The notes: generated by a model from the letters alone, not told the origin. A stretch of 64,000 bases of DNA from Limnochorda pilosa (GCF_001544015.1 NZ_AP014924.1:1674001-1738000); one strand, 5' to 3'; positions 16,522 through 24,947 are shown, counted from the first letter of the stretch. Program-made: numbers and translations.

Positions 16522-18744
16522 GTGCCGGAGGGATACGTTGAGGTGGCGGTGGACCTGCCGCTGCCCGGAGCGATGGAGAGCTTGGACTACGCGGTGCCCG
16601 AGCGCCTCCGCCCGCAGGTTCGCCTGGGAACCCGGGTGCAGGTACCGGTGCGGGCCCGCGCCGTGCAGGGCTGGGTGGTGGCCGTGCACCAGGGGCCGCC
16701 CACCCGGCCGCTGCGCGAGGTGGCCGTGGTGCTGGACTCGGAGCCGCTGCTGGGGCCCGAGGAGCTGGACCTGGCCCGCTGGGTGGCCGCGCGGTACCTG
16801 GCCCCGCTGGGGCAGGTACTACCCCTCTTCCTGCCGCCCGGCCAGCGGCCGGATCGCCGGCGGACCGTGCGCGAGCGGCACCTGCGCGCCTACCGCCTGG
16901 CCGTTTCGGAGGAGGCGGCGCGGGCGGCGCTGGCGGAGCTGGTCCGAGCGCCCCGCCAGCGCCAGGCGCTCGAGTTCCTGCTGGAGCAGGAGAGTGGCCC
17001 AGTGCCGGCTCGGGAGCTGGCCGCCCGGGCGGGGGACGGCGCGGCCCGCGGGCTGCTGGAGCGGGGCCTGGTGGAAGCGGTACCGCTCTCGCTGGAGCGG
17101 AACCCCTACGCCGGCTGGCGGGACCCTACGCCTCCGCCCCGGCTGAGCCCGGAGCAGGCCCAGGTGCTGCAGGAGGCGTCCCGCCGCCTGGAGGGAGGCG
17201 GCACGATCCTCCTCCACGGGGTCACGGGGAGCGGCAAGACCGAGGTGTACCTGCGCCTGATCGAGACGGTCCTCGCCCGGGGAAAGCAGGCGATCCTGCT
17301 GGTCCCCGAGATCTCCCTCACGCCCCAGGCCATGCGCCGCTTCCAGGGCCGCTTCCCCGGGAGGGTGGCCATGCTCCACTCGGGCATGTCCGACGGGGAG
17401 CGCTACGACCAGTGGTGGAAGGTGCGCCGGGGCGAGGCGTCGGTGGTGGTGGGCGCCCGTTCGGCGGTCTTCGCCCCCGTTCGCGACCTGGGGTTGGTGG
17501 TGGTGGACGAGGAGCACGCCTCGTCCTACAAGCAGGAGGAGACCCCCCGCTACCATGCCCGGGAGGTGGCGGTGGAGCGGGCTCGCCGCCAAGGCGCCCT
17601 GTGCGTGCTGGGAAGCGCCACCCCTTCCCTGGAGAGTTTCCTGGCCGCCGAGGAAGGGCGGCTGGTGCGGCTCCAGCTCCGTCACCGGGTGGACGGGCGC
17701 TCGCTTCCCCGCGTGCGCCTGGTGGACCTGCGGCAGGAGTTGAAGGAGGGGCACCAGGGGCTCTTCAGCCGCGCGTTGGAGCAGGCGCTCGCCTCGCGCC
17801 TCGAGCGCGACGAGCAGGCGATCCTGCTCCTCAACCGGCGGGGATACCAGAGCTTCCTCCTCTGCCGGGAGTGCGGGGCGGTGGTGGAGTGCCCCCACTG
17901 CCAGGTGACGCTCACCTACCACAAGGTGGGCCACGCGTTGCGCTGCCACTACTGCGGGACCGAGCAACCGGTCCCCGAGCGGTGCCCGGCGTGCGGTACC
18001 GGCGAGCTGAGCGGGCTGGGCCTGGGGACCCAGCAGGTGGAGGAGGAGCTGCGGCGGCTCTTTCCGGCGGCGCGGGTGCTCCGCATGGACGCGGACACCA
18101 CCACCCGCAAGGGCGCCCACGACCAGATCCTCCGGCGGTTCGAGGCCGGAGAGGGCGATGTTCTGGTGGGCACCCAGATGGTGGCCAAGGGCCTGGATTA
18201 CCCCGGCGTCACGCTGGTGGGGGTCATCGACGCCGACACCTCCCTGCGCCTGCCCGACTTCCGGGGCGCCGAGCTGGCGTTCCAGCTCGTCACCCAGGTG
18301 GCGGGCCGCTCGGGGCGGGGGGTGCTGCCCGGCGAGGTGGTGGTGCAGACCTACCTACCCGAGCACTACAGCCTGCAGGCCGCCCGCGAGCACGACTACC
18401 CATCCTTCTTCCGGCGGGAGCTCGTTTACCGGAAGCGGCTGGGTTACCCGCCCCTCAGCCACCTGCTGCGGCTGCTGGTGCAGGCTCCCGCCGCGGACGC
18501 GGCCGAGGATGAAGCCGGGGCGCTGGCCCGCGAGCTGAAGGAGCGGCGGCGAGGGGGGGCGCCCTACCGGGTGTTGGGACCGGCCCCCGCCCCGCTGGGC
18601 CGCCTGAAGGACCTGTACCGGTGGCACGTGCTCCTGGTGGGTCCTCTGGAAGCCCTGCTCGAAGCGGGGCGGGCGGTGCGCGAGCGGCGGCCGGGGCGGA
18701 GCTGCCAGGTGGTGGAGGACATGGATCCCGTCAGCCTGCTGTGA
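16522..18744 (+). CDS. priA: Primosomal replication restart helicase PriA
   Basis: PriA reloads the replicative helicase at collapsed forks. The N-terminal DNA-binding domain (to about residue 105) precedes a superfamily 2 helicase with GVTGSGKTEVY (Walker A) and VVDEEHASSYKQE (DEEH). Eight zinc-ligand cysteines follow, starting CRECGAVVECPHC and ending CPACG. GTQMVAKGLDYPGVTLVGV and QVAGRSGRG form the last motifs. The GTG at 16522 follows GAGGGGAGGG; a TTG at 16504 overlaps that site and is unlikely. Length is 740, at the family norm. Confidence 0.94.
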   Translation: MPEGYVEVAVDLPLPGAMESLDYAVPERLRPQVRLGTRVQVPVRARAVQGWVVAVHQGPPTRPLREVAVVLDSEPLLGPEELDLARWVAARYLAPLGQVLPLFLPPGQRPDRRRTVRERHLRAYRLAVSEEAARAALAELVRAPRQRQALEFLLEQESGPVPARELAARAGDGAARGLLERGLVEAVPLSLERNPYAGWRDPTPPPRLSPEQAQVLQEASRRLEGGGTILLHGVTGSGKTEVYLRLIETVLARGKQAILLVPEISLTPQAMRRFQGRFPGRVAMLHSGMSDGERYDQWWKVRRGEASVVVGARSAVFAPVRDLGLVVVDEEHASSYKQEETPRYHAREVAVERARRQGALCVLGSATPSLESFLAAEEGRLVRLQLRHRVDGRSLPRVRLVDLRQELKEGHQGLFSRALEQALASRLERDEQAILLLNRRGYQSFLLCRECGAVVECPHCQVTLTYHKVGHALRCHYCGTEQPVPERCPACGTGELSGLGLGTQQVEEELRRLFPAARVLRMDADTTTRKGAHDQILRRFEAGEGDVLVGTQMVAKGLDYPGVTLVGVIDADTSLRLPDFRGAELAFQLVTQVAGRSGRGVLPGEVVVQTYLPEHYSLQAAREHDYPSFFRRELVYRKRLGYPPLSHLLRLLVQAPAADAAEDEAGALARELKERRRGGAPYRVLGPAPAPLGRLKDLYRWHVLLVGPLEALLEAGRAVRERRPGRSCQVVEDMDPVSLL

Positions 18745-18766
18745 CAGGCCCGTCAGAGCCCGTGCA

Positions 18767-18775
18767 TGGTATAGT
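18767..18775 (+). promoter_or_regulatory. Extended -10 promoter for def-fmt-rsmB
   Basis: TGGTATAGT matches an extended -10 (TGn plus TATAGT at 18770-18775) in the 62-base gap after priA. A GTGACA at 18741-18746 is too far upstream to be a normal -35 box. Confidence 0.5.
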
Positions 18776-18806
18776 AGAAGGTAGCGAACGGTTAGGAGGT
18801 GGGCCC

Positions 18807-19337
18807 GTGGCGGTTCGTCCGATACGCCTCTACCCCGACGCCGTCCTGCGGCGGCGGGGCAGGACGGTGGAGCGGGTCACCAAGCGCCTGGCGCGGCTCG
18901 CGCACGACATGGCTGAGACCATGTACCAGGCCAACGGCATCGGCCTGGCCGCTCCCCAGGTGGGGGAGGCCGTGCGACTCATGGTGGTGGACGTGGGCGA
19001 GGGGCTCACCACCTTCATCAACCCTACCGTGCTCGAGCGGGCCGGCACCGACGTGGACGTGGAAGGATGCCTGAGCATCCCGGGCATCACCGGCTACGTG
19101 GAGCGCCCGGCCCAGGTGACCGTCGAGGCGCTGGACCTGGAGGGGCGGCCCTTCCGTGTCCAGGCCGAGGGCCTCTACGCCCGGGCGATCCAGCACGAGA
19201 TCGACCACCTGAACGGTGTCCTCTTCGTCGACCGGGCGAGCCGCATCTTCCGGGAGGAGCGGCGTGAGGGCGAGGAGGAGCCGGTGGCGGTGGAGATCGA
19301 CCGGAACGAGCTCCTGCGCCTGGAGGTGGCCCGGTGA
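18807..19337 (+). CDS. def: Peptide deformylase
   Basis: Def removes the formyl group from new proteins using a metal held by one Cys and two His. All three motifs are present: GIGLAAPQVG, EGCLSIPG (Cys ligand) and QHEIDHLNGVLF (two His and the catalytic Glu). The GTG start follows TTAGGAGGTGG. The predicted length of 176 includes an acidic C-terminal extension after the last motif. The gene overlaps fmt by GTGA. Pairing with fmt is typical, since the two enzymes act on the same formyl-Met cycle. Confidence 0.95.
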   Translation: MAVRPIRLYPDAVLRRRGRTVERVTKRLARLAHDMAETMYQANGIGLAAPQVGEAVRLMVVDVGEGLTTFINPTVLERAGTDVDVEGCLSIPGITGYVERPAQVTVEALDLEGRPFRVQAEGLYARAIQHEIDHLNGVLFVDRASRIFREERREGEEEPVAVEIDRNELLRLEVAR

Positions 19338-20302
19338 GCGCATCCCCGATGCCCGTGGTCTTCATGGGAACGCCCGACTTCTCGGTGCCGAGCCTGCGGG
19401 CGCTGGTCGCGTCCGGTTTCCAGGTGCTGGCGGTGGTCACCCAACCGGACCGCCCGCGGGGGCGCGGCCAGCGCCTCACCCCCTCCCCTGTGAAGGCGGC
19501 GGCGCTGGCGCTGGGTCTGCCCGTATGGCAGCCCGAGAAGCTGAGCGAGCCCGGGGTGCTCGAGGCGCTGCGGGAGATCGGGCCCGAGGCGGTGGTGGTG
19601 GTGGCCTTCGGGCAGAAGGTGCCGCCCGAGGTCCTCCACCTGCCGCCGCTGGGGTGCGTCAACGTCCACGCCTCCTTGCTCCCCCGCTTCCGGGGCGCGG
19701 CCCCGATCCAGCGGGCCATCCTGGCCGGGGAGAGCGAGACGGGCGTCACCACCATGCTCATGGACGAGGGGTGGGACACGGGCCCCATGCTCCTGCAGGA
19801 ACGCGTTCCCCTGCGGCCCGACGAGACGGGCGGAAGCCTCCACGATCGGCTGGCTGAGGTGGGCGCCCGTTTGCTGGTGGAGACCCTGCGGGGGTTGCGC
19901 TCCGGTGCAGTGCGCCCCATCCCCCAGGACGACCGCCTTGCCACCGTCGCGCCCCGCCTCAAGGAAGACGAGCTGCTCCTGGAGTGGACCGAGACGGCGG
20001 AAAGCCTCGAGCGGAAGGTGCGGGCCCTTGCCCCGCTGCCGGGGGCCGTCACCTTTCACCGGGGCCGGCGCCTGATCGTCGAGGCGGCCCGCGTAGCGGG
20101 AGAGGACGAGGTCCAGGCCCTCCCCGGCGAGCCCGGAACCCTCTGCACCCCGGCCCGGCCCGGCCACCTGCTGGTGAGCGCTCTGGACCTTCCCCTGGAG
20201 ATCCTGCGCCTGCGCCCGGCGGGCAGCCGGTCGATGGAGGGGCGCGCCTACCTGAACGGCTTTCCGGCCGAGCCTGGGGACCGGCTGGGACCCGAGACGT
20301 GA
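19334..20302 (+). CDS. fmt: Methionyl-tRNA formyltransferase
   Basis: Fmt formylates initiator Met-tRNA. VFMGTPDFSVPSL near residue 9, VTQPDRPRGRG, NVHASLLPRFRGAAPIQ (catalytic Asn and His) and MDEGWDTGPM are all typical. A C-terminal OB-like tRNA-binding domain follows from about residue 205. The GTG overlaps the def stop, and the fmt stop overlaps the rsmB start, so the three genes look translationally coupled. Length is 322, close to the family norm of 310-315. Confidence 0.95.
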   Translation: MSASPMPVVFMGTPDFSVPSLRALVASGFQVLAVVTQPDRPRGRGQRLTPSPVKAAALALGLPVWQPEKLSEPGVLEALREIGPEAVVVVAFGQKVPPEVLHLPPLGCVNVHASLLPRFRGAAPIQRAILAGESETGVTTMLMDEGWDTGPMLLQERVPLRPDETGGSLHDRLAEVGARLLVETLRGLRSGAVRPIPQDDRLATVAPRLKEDELLLEWTETAESLERKVRALAPLPGAVTFHRGRRLIVEAARVAGEDEVQALPGEPGTLCTPARPGHLLVSALDLPLEILRLRPAGSRSMEGRAYLNGFPAEPGDRLGPET

Positions 20303-21714
20303 GGCACCTTCCCGCAAGCCCCGGCCCTCGGGGGGCGAGCCCCGCCCGCCAGGCGGCGGCCCGGGTCCTCCTGCGGGTGGAACGGAACCAGGCCTTTGCC
20401 AACCGGGCCCTGGCCGCCGAGCTGGATCGGGGGAACCTTCCGTCCCGTGAACGGGCGCTGGCCACCCAGCTCGTCTACGGAACCCTCCGCTGGCAGGGTC
20501 GGCTGGACGGCTGGATCGGACGGCTGGCAGGCCGTGCCTCCTCGCAGTTGGACCCTGCCACCCGGGTGATCCTGCGCTTGGCCGGCTACCAGGTGCTCAT
20601 CCTCTCAGGTGTGCCGCCCGAGGCCGCGTGCGACCAGGCGGTGCGGCTGGCCCACGGCCTGCGGCCCCAGGCCGCGGGGCTGGTGAACGCCGTCTGCCGA
20701 CGGATGAGCCGCCGGGAGGCGGTCGATCCCCCAGCAGGGCAGGAGGGAGACCGGACGGCGCGCCTGGCTGAGCTCCACTCCCATCCCCGCTGGCTGGTGG
20801 AGCGCTGGGCGGCCCGGGTGGAGCCCCCGGAGCTCGAGGCCTGGCTCGAGGCGAACAACCGGGAGTCGCCGGTGGCGGTGCGCGTCAACCGGCTGCGCTC
20901 CGATCCGGATCGGGCGGCCGCGTCCCTGGTCCGGGAGGGCTTCCAGGTGGAGCCGGGCGCGCTGCTCTCCGAGGCTCTCCGAGTCCACGGCGGGCGAATC
21001 GGGGACGCTGCGGCCTTCCGTTCCGGCTGGATCACGCCCCAGGACGAGAGCTCGCAGCTCGCAGCCCACCTGCTGGCCCCCCGGGCCCACGAGCAGGTGC
21101 TGGACCTGTGCAGCGCGCCGGGAGGCAAGGCGACCCATCTGGCGGAGCTCATGGAGGATCGGGGCCGGGTGGTCGCGGTCGACCTCCACCCCGGAAAGCT
21201 CCGCCAGGTGGAGGAGGCCGCTCGGCGGCTGGGGCTCCGGTCGATCGAGACCCAGCCCCACGACGCACGCGTCTTGCCGCCCGAGTGGGAAGGACGCTTC
21301 GACCGGGTGCTGCTCGACGCGCCGTGCAGCGGGCTGGGGGTGGTGGGGCGCCGGCCCGAGATCCGCTGGCGGAGCGACGAGGAGACGATCCGGTCGCGAG
21401 TGCCCCTGCAGCAGGCGCTCCTGGCCAGAGCCGTCCGGGCCCTCCGTGGGGGCGGGCGGCTCCTCTACACCACGTGCAGCGTGGAACCGGAGGAGACCCG
21501 GGCGCAGGCGGCCTGGCTGGTGGAGCAGCACCCCCAGATGGTCCCGGTGGCTCGATCCGAGGTGGAGGCCCTCCTGGAACGGGCCGGGGTCCACGGTCTC
21601 CACCCCGGCGACGGCGGCGACGTGGTGCTGCTGCCCCACCGGAACGGCACCGACGGCTTCTTTCTCGCGCTCTTCGAAAAGAAAGAGAACCCTGCTCTTC
21701 CAGCAAGAGGATAA
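20299..21714 (+). CDS. rsmB: 16S rRNA m5C967 methyltransferase RsmB (Sun)
   Basis: RsmB methylates cytosine 967 of 16S rRNA. The N-terminal NusB-like domain (to about residue 140) carries SRERALATQLVYGTLRW. The methyltransferase domain has DLCSAPGGKATHLAEL (SAM binding), DAPCSGLGVVGRRPEIRWR and LLYTTCSVEPEE, giving the two catalytic Cys of NOL1/Sun enzymes. The GTG start overlaps the fmt stop. Length is 471, slightly above the usual 440-450. A SigH-like -35 match for the next gene lies over its last codons. Confidence 0.93.
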   Translation: MRHLPASPGPRGASPARQAAARVLLRVERNQAFANRALAAELDRGNLPSRERALATQLVYGTLRWQGRLDGWIGRLAGRASSQLDPATRVILRLAGYQVLILSGVPPEAACDQAVRLAHGLRPQAAGLVNAVCRRMSRREAVDPPAGQEGDRTARLAELHSHPRWLVERWAARVEPPELEAWLEANNRESPVAVRVNRLRSDPDRAAASLVREGFQVEPGALLSEALRVHGGRIGDAAAFRSGWITPQDESSQLAAHLLAPRAHEQVLDLCSAPGGKATHLAELMEDRGRVVAVDLHPGKLRQVEEAARRLGLRSIETQPHDARVLPPEWEGRFDRVLLDAPCSGLGVVGRRPEIRWRSDEETIRSRVPLQQALLARAVRALRGGGRLLYTTCSVEPEETRAQAAWLVEQHPQMVPVARSEVEALLERAGVHGLHPGDGGDVVLLPHRNGTDGFFLALFEKKENPALPARG

Positions 21715-21735
21715 GGGCCGCGTCGCGTGGAACCC
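21706..21735 (+). promoter_or_regulatory. SigH-like promoter candidate for spo0A
   Basis: AGAGGATAA (21706-21714) fits the Bacillus SigH -35 consensus RNAGGAWWW fully. After 12 bases, GTGGAACCC (21727-21735) fits only part of the -10 consensus RNNGAATWW. A Spo0A-box-like GGTCGAA lies at 21742-21748 (one mismatch from TGTCGAA). B. subtilis spo0A has a SigH promoter, so the position makes sense, but the -10 is weak. Confidence 0.35.
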
Positions 21736-21796
21736 CATCGGGGTCGAAGACGCAACGCGTCCGGGGAGAGCGCGTCGAGCCGAGGAGGAAGTCGCG

Positions 21797-22594
21797 CTGA
21801 CACGGGTCCTGATCGCCGATAACAACCTTGAGCTCTGTGAGATCCTGGATCGGTACCTTTCCTCTCAGCCGGACTTGAGCGTGGTGGGAAAGGCCTACGA
21901 TGGGGAGCAATGCCTGGCGCTGATCGCCGAGCACGAGCCGGACGTGGTGATCCTCGACATCACCATGCCCAAGCTGGACGGTATCGCTGTGATGGAACGC
22001 CTGACCACTCTGGGCGTCCACCCGCGCCCGCGGGTGATCGTGCTGACCGCCATGGGCCGCGAGGACATCATCCAGCGGCTGACGGGGCTCGGGGCCGACT
22101 ACTTCGTGGTCAAGCCCTTCGATCTGGACGTGCTGGCCGAGCGGATCCGCCAGTTCGGGCCGGGTGGAGCCGGGTACGCGGTGGTGAAGGAGGAGAGCGC
22201 GGCCGCGCAGTACCCGGCCGCCGTGGACTGGGAGAGCCAGGTCACCCAGCTCCTGCACGAGCTGGGCGTTCCCCCTCACTTCAAGGGCTACGCGTACCTG
22301 AGGGATGCGGTGGTGATGGTGCTTCAGGACGAGCAGCTCCTGGGCGGCACCCTCACCAAGCGGCTGTACCCTGCGCTGGCGGAGAAGTACGGATCGAGCC
22401 CCGCGGGGGTCGAGGCCGCGGTGCGGAACGCGATCATCGCGGGGTGGGAGAACGGGAACCGCGAGCTCCTGGAGCAGCTCATGGGCACCGGGCGGAGGGA
22501 CCGGTTTCCCACCAACTCCATGGTGATCGCCAACCTGGCCGATTACCTGCGGTTCCGGGCACCGGGAGGGCGGGTCGCCGGCCGGGGCCGGTGA
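21797..22594 (+). CDS. spo0A: Sporulation master response regulator Spo0A
   Basis: Spo0A integrates the phosphorelay and switches cells to sporulation. The receiver domain (1 to about 120) has the phosphoacceptor Asp54 in VVILDITMPKLDG, the LTAMG switch Thr and VKPFD. The C-terminal Spo0A domain has GGTLTKRLYPALAEKYGS and GVEAAVRNAIIAGWENGN, the recognition helix region. No ATG, GTG or TTG lies in frame between the rsmB stop and LIADNN. CTG at 21797, eight bases after GGAGGA, is the only sensible start. The acidic pocket reads Ala-Asp8-Asn9-Asn10 where other Spo0A proteins have two Asp. Placement between rsmB and fhaA differs from Bacillus. Confidence 0.93.
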   Translation: MTRVLIADNNLELCEILDRYLSSQPDLSVVGKAYDGEQCLALIAEHEPDVVILDITMPKLDGIAVMERLTTLGVHPRPRVIVLTAMGREDIIQRLTGLGADYFVVKPFDLDVLAERIRQFGPGGAGYAVVKEESAAAQYPAAVDWESQVTQLLHELGVPPHFKGYAYLRDAVVMVLQDEQLLGGTLTKRLYPALAEKYGSSPAGVEAAVRNAIIAGWENGNRELLEQLMGTGRRDRFPTNSMVIANLADYLRFRAPGGRVAGRGR

Positions 22595-22668
22595 CCTGGC
22601 CGTTCCCGCACACGCCGGGCCGGGGTCCTGCGCGCCGGAGGCCGCGACGGGCCGGCGCCGGCGGCGCG

Positions 22669-22691
22669 AAAAAGACGCCTCTCGGCGTCTT
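22669..22691. terminator. Bidirectional intrinsic terminator between spo0A and tRNA-Pro
   Basis: GACGCC (22674-22679) and GGCGTC (22684-22689) form a perfect stem with a four-base loop. On the minus strand a run of five T follows immediately, a classical terminator for the tRNA gene. On the plus strand the stem ends spo0A transcription but only a few T follow. Confidence 0.85.
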
Positions 22692-22768
22692 GGTCGGGGT
22701 GCGCGGATTTGAACCGCGGGCCTCTGCGTCCCGAACGCAGCGCTCTGACCAAGCTGAGCTACACCCCG
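22691..22768 (-). tRNA. tRNA-Pro (anticodon CGG)
   Basis: Read on the minus strand, the gene begins CGGGGTG and ends CACCCCG, a perfect 7-bp acceptor stem, followed by the discriminator A and an encoded CCA. The anticodon stem CTGCG/CGCAG encloses the loop TTCGGGA, giving anticodon CGG (proline codon CCG). The T arm CGCGGTTCAAATCCGCG is standard. The CCA abuts the terminator. The gene stands alone. Confidence 0.95.
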
Positions 22769-22806
22769 TCGTGCGGCTTTCAGTTTATCCGCCCCAAGCG
22801 TTGCTG

Positions 22807-23073
22807 TCAAGATTCGGCGGGTTCGGGTCCGGCGGGCTCGGGCGTCGCCGGTCCGGCCGCCCGGCGCGTGGGAGGGGCTTCGATGAAGGCCTGGGACTGC
22901 TTGCCGTCGCCGGAGGGGCCCTCGCGTCTGGCGAAGCGTAGGAAGCGACGCAGGCTGGCCCGTAGCCGCTGCCGGTAGACGGGCGAGCGGGTGGTCTCCT
23001 CCAGGAAGGCCTCGACCGCGGCGGCGTCCGCCCGCGCGAGCAGGTACCGGACGAAGCGGCTCGCGTCGGCCAC
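22807..23073 (-). CDS. Small protein resembling a tyrosine-recombinase core-binding domain
   Basis: The 88-residue product and the open frame upstream of it (to 23175) look like the SAM-like N-terminal DNA-binding domain of tyrosine recombinases. There are two helices around RFVRYL and AAAVEAFLEET, then the stretch SPVYRQRLRASLRRFLRFARR. No catalytic domain follows; the protein ends in a Pro/Ala-rich tail. The GTG at 23073 is the first standard start, but similarity seems to extend upstream (YLLASYLEALLAEGIRTEER). This suggests an unusual start, such as the ACG at 23157 after GGGGAGG, or a decayed gene. It lies upstream of tRNA-Pro on the same strand. Function unknown. Confidence 0.45.
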   Translation of the reverse strand: MADASRFVRYLLARADAAAVEAFLEETTRSPVYRQRLRASLRRFLRFARREGPSGDGKQSQAFIEAPPTRRAAGPATPEPAGPEPAES

Positions 23074-23277
23074 GAAGCGCTCCTCGGTGCGGATGCCTTC
23101 CGCGAGCAGTGCTTCGAGGTAGGAGGCCAGGAGGTAGGGGGATCGCGCGCGGCCCGTGGTGGTCGCCTCCCCGGATCATATGGAAAGGAAGCCCTTTGCT
23201 CGTGTAGAATACCCGCAGGACGGCCCGGGCAGAGGAGCAGTTCGGCGGGGCCGCCGGGCCGGGTGGGAGGGCGCGGC

Positions 23278-24174
23278 GTGAACTGGGCGGACAGGCTCGA
23301 GGCTTGGCTGGGGCGCGCTTGGGATGGTCGCCTGCAGCGCCGGCGGGGCGGGTTGCAGCCGGTCCTCGTAGCCCGCGCCCTGGAGGCGGAGATGCTCGCC
23401 AACAAGCGGGTGAGCATCCTGCACACCTACGTGCCCAACCGGTATCAGGTCTTCCTCCACCCCGACGACTGGGCGGCGCTGCGGCCGATTCGCCGCACAC
23501 TCACCGTCGAGATGGCGGAATACCTCCGCGACGTGGCAGACCGGGAGCATTGTGCCTTCGTCAGCCCCCCTCGCGTCGAGTGGGTTGAGGCGAGCGAGGG
23601 CCGGAAGGGCCAGGTGCGGGTGGAGGCGTCGTTCCTGGAGCCGGAAGCGGCCCCTGAGCCGGCGCCACCCTTGGATGGTCCCCCCGAAGAGCCGGGGGAG
23701 GAGCCCGGGGACGAGGTGCCCAACGCCCTATTCGAGGGGGCGCCGGCCGGGGAGGTCGAGCCCCGGGGCGAGGAGGGTGCCGGTCTTGCCGAGGCCGACG
23801 AGCCTCCGCCGATGGAGGGAACCCGACGCTTCCGGGCGACGCCGGAGCCCTCCGCGGGTCCGCGGGGAAGGTTGGTGGTGGTCGCAGGGGCCGACCGGGG
23901 AACGGCCTTCCCGCTTCGACGGAGCGAGGTCGTGGTCGGCAGGGCCTCAGGCGAGGAGCCCGCGGACGTGGTCCTGAACGATCGGGCCGTCTCCCGCCGG
24001 CATGCCCGCCTGGTCTGGCGGGGCGGGCTCTGGTGGCTCGAGGACCTGGGAAGCACCAACGGCACGTACGTGAACGGGGACCTGATCGACTCAGGCTGGC
24101 TCCAGCCCGGCGACCGGGTGGAGGTGGGCGGCTCCGAGTTGCTCCTGGAAGACGAGGAGCCTCCCCGGTCCTGA
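23278..24174 (+). CDS. fhaA: FhaA-type protein: DUF3662 domain plus C-terminal FHA domain
   Basis: FHA domains bind phosphothreonine and connect Ser/Thr kinases to partners. The N-terminal DUF3662-like domain (1 to about 120) starts VNWADRLEAWLGRAW and contains VPNRYQVFLHPDDWAAL. An acidic Pro/Glu-rich linker follows. The C-terminal FHA domain (about 195-295) has VVVGRA, SRRHARLVW and LGSTNGTYVNG. The GTG at 23278 follows GGGAGGG. This architecture is best known from actinobacterial FhaA, which works with PknB in wall synthesis. It heads a unit with stp, a SEDS protein, a PBP and a PASTA kinase. Confidence 0.88.
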   Translation: MNWADRLEAWLGRAWDGRLQRRRGGLQPVLVARALEAEMLANKRVSILHTYVPNRYQVFLHPDDWAALRPIRRTLTVEMAEYLRDVADREHCAFVSPPRVEWVEASEGRKGQVRVEASFLEPEAAPEPAPPLDGPPEEPGEEPGDEVPNALFEGAPAGEVEPRGEEGAGLAEADEPPPMEGTRRFRATPEPSAGPRGRLVVVAGADRGTAFPLRRSEVVVGRASGEEPADVVLNDRAVSRRHARLVWRGGLWWLEDLGSTNGTYVNGDLIDSGWLQPGDRVEVGGSELLLEDEEPPRS

Positions 24175-24224
24175 TCGCCGGTGGACCCGGAGCGACCGCT
24201 CGGGACAGGGCGGAGGTGAGGCGC

Positions 24225-24947
24225 GTGCGGGTGGGGGCTGTGACCGATCGGGGCCAGCTGCGCCCGAACAACGAGGACGGCTACCGGGTGCGGGGCTCGC
24301 TGGCGGCGGTGGCCGACGGCATGGGAGGTCACCAGGCGGGTGAGGTCGCAAGCTCCGTCGCCCTGGACGTGCTCTTCGCCCATCCCCTGGACGGTGTGGC
24401 GCCCGGGGAGGCCCTGAGGGCCGGTGTGCGGGAGGCGAACCGCAGGGTTCACGCGCTCAGCCTGGCCCGGCCCGAGTACGCGGGCATGGGGACCACGCTC
24501 ACGGCGGCCCGGCTCGTGGGCGGCCGCTGGTGGATCGCCCACGTGGGCGACAGCCGGGCGTACCTCTTTCGGCGGGGAGACCTCCGCCAGGTGACCCGCG
24601 ACCACTCGGTGGTGGCGGAGCTGCTGGCCCTGGGGCAGATCACCGCCGAGGAGGCGCGCGCCCATCCCCAGCGCAACCTCCTCACCCGCGCCCTGGGCCT
24701 GGAGGCGGACGTGGAGGTCGATCTCTACAGCCTGCCGGCCGTGGCGGGCGACCGGCTCCTTCTCTGCACGGACGGTCTCACCGGCGTGGTGCAGGACGAC
24801 GTCGTTCGGGAGATCCTGGTGAGGGAGGACCCTCCGGACGTGCAAGCCCGCCGGCTGGCGGGCAAGGCCCACGACCGGGGGGCACCGGACAACGTCACGG
24901 TGGTGATCGTCAGCCTCGATGCCGATTCGTCCCCGGACGCTCCCTGA
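24225..24947 (+). CDS. stp: PP2C-type Ser/Thr protein phosphatase (Stp/PrpC/PstP)
   Basis: This phosphatase reverses the PASTA kinase. All PP2C metal-binding motifs are present: RPNNEDGYRV, VADGMGGHQAGEVAS, AHVGDSRAYLFR, LLCTDGLTGVV and APDNVTVVIV. I choose the GTG at 24225, after GGAGGTG; other in-frame GTG codons at 24216 and 24231 cannot be excluded. The predicted 240 residues match soluble Stp without a membrane segment, unlike mycobacterial PstP, which has one. The end overlaps the start of the SEDS gene by 29 bases. Confidence 0.92.
   Translation: MRVGAVTDRGQLRPNNEDGYRVRGSLAAVADGMGGHQAGEVASSVALDVLFAHPLDGVAPGEALRAGVREANRRVHALSLARPEYAGMGTTLTAARLVGGRWWIAHVGDSRAYLFRRGDLRQVTRDHSVVAELLALGQITAEEARAHPQRNLLTRALGLEADVEVDLYSLPAVAGDRLLLCTDGLTGVVQDDVVREILVREDPPDVQARRLAGKAHDRGAPDNVTVVIVSLDADSSPDAP

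Noticed and set aside
21446-21796. Upstream extension of the Spo0A frame
   Set aside because: It lies within rsmB in another frame, its translation is low-complexity, and Spo0A proteins start at the receiver strand.
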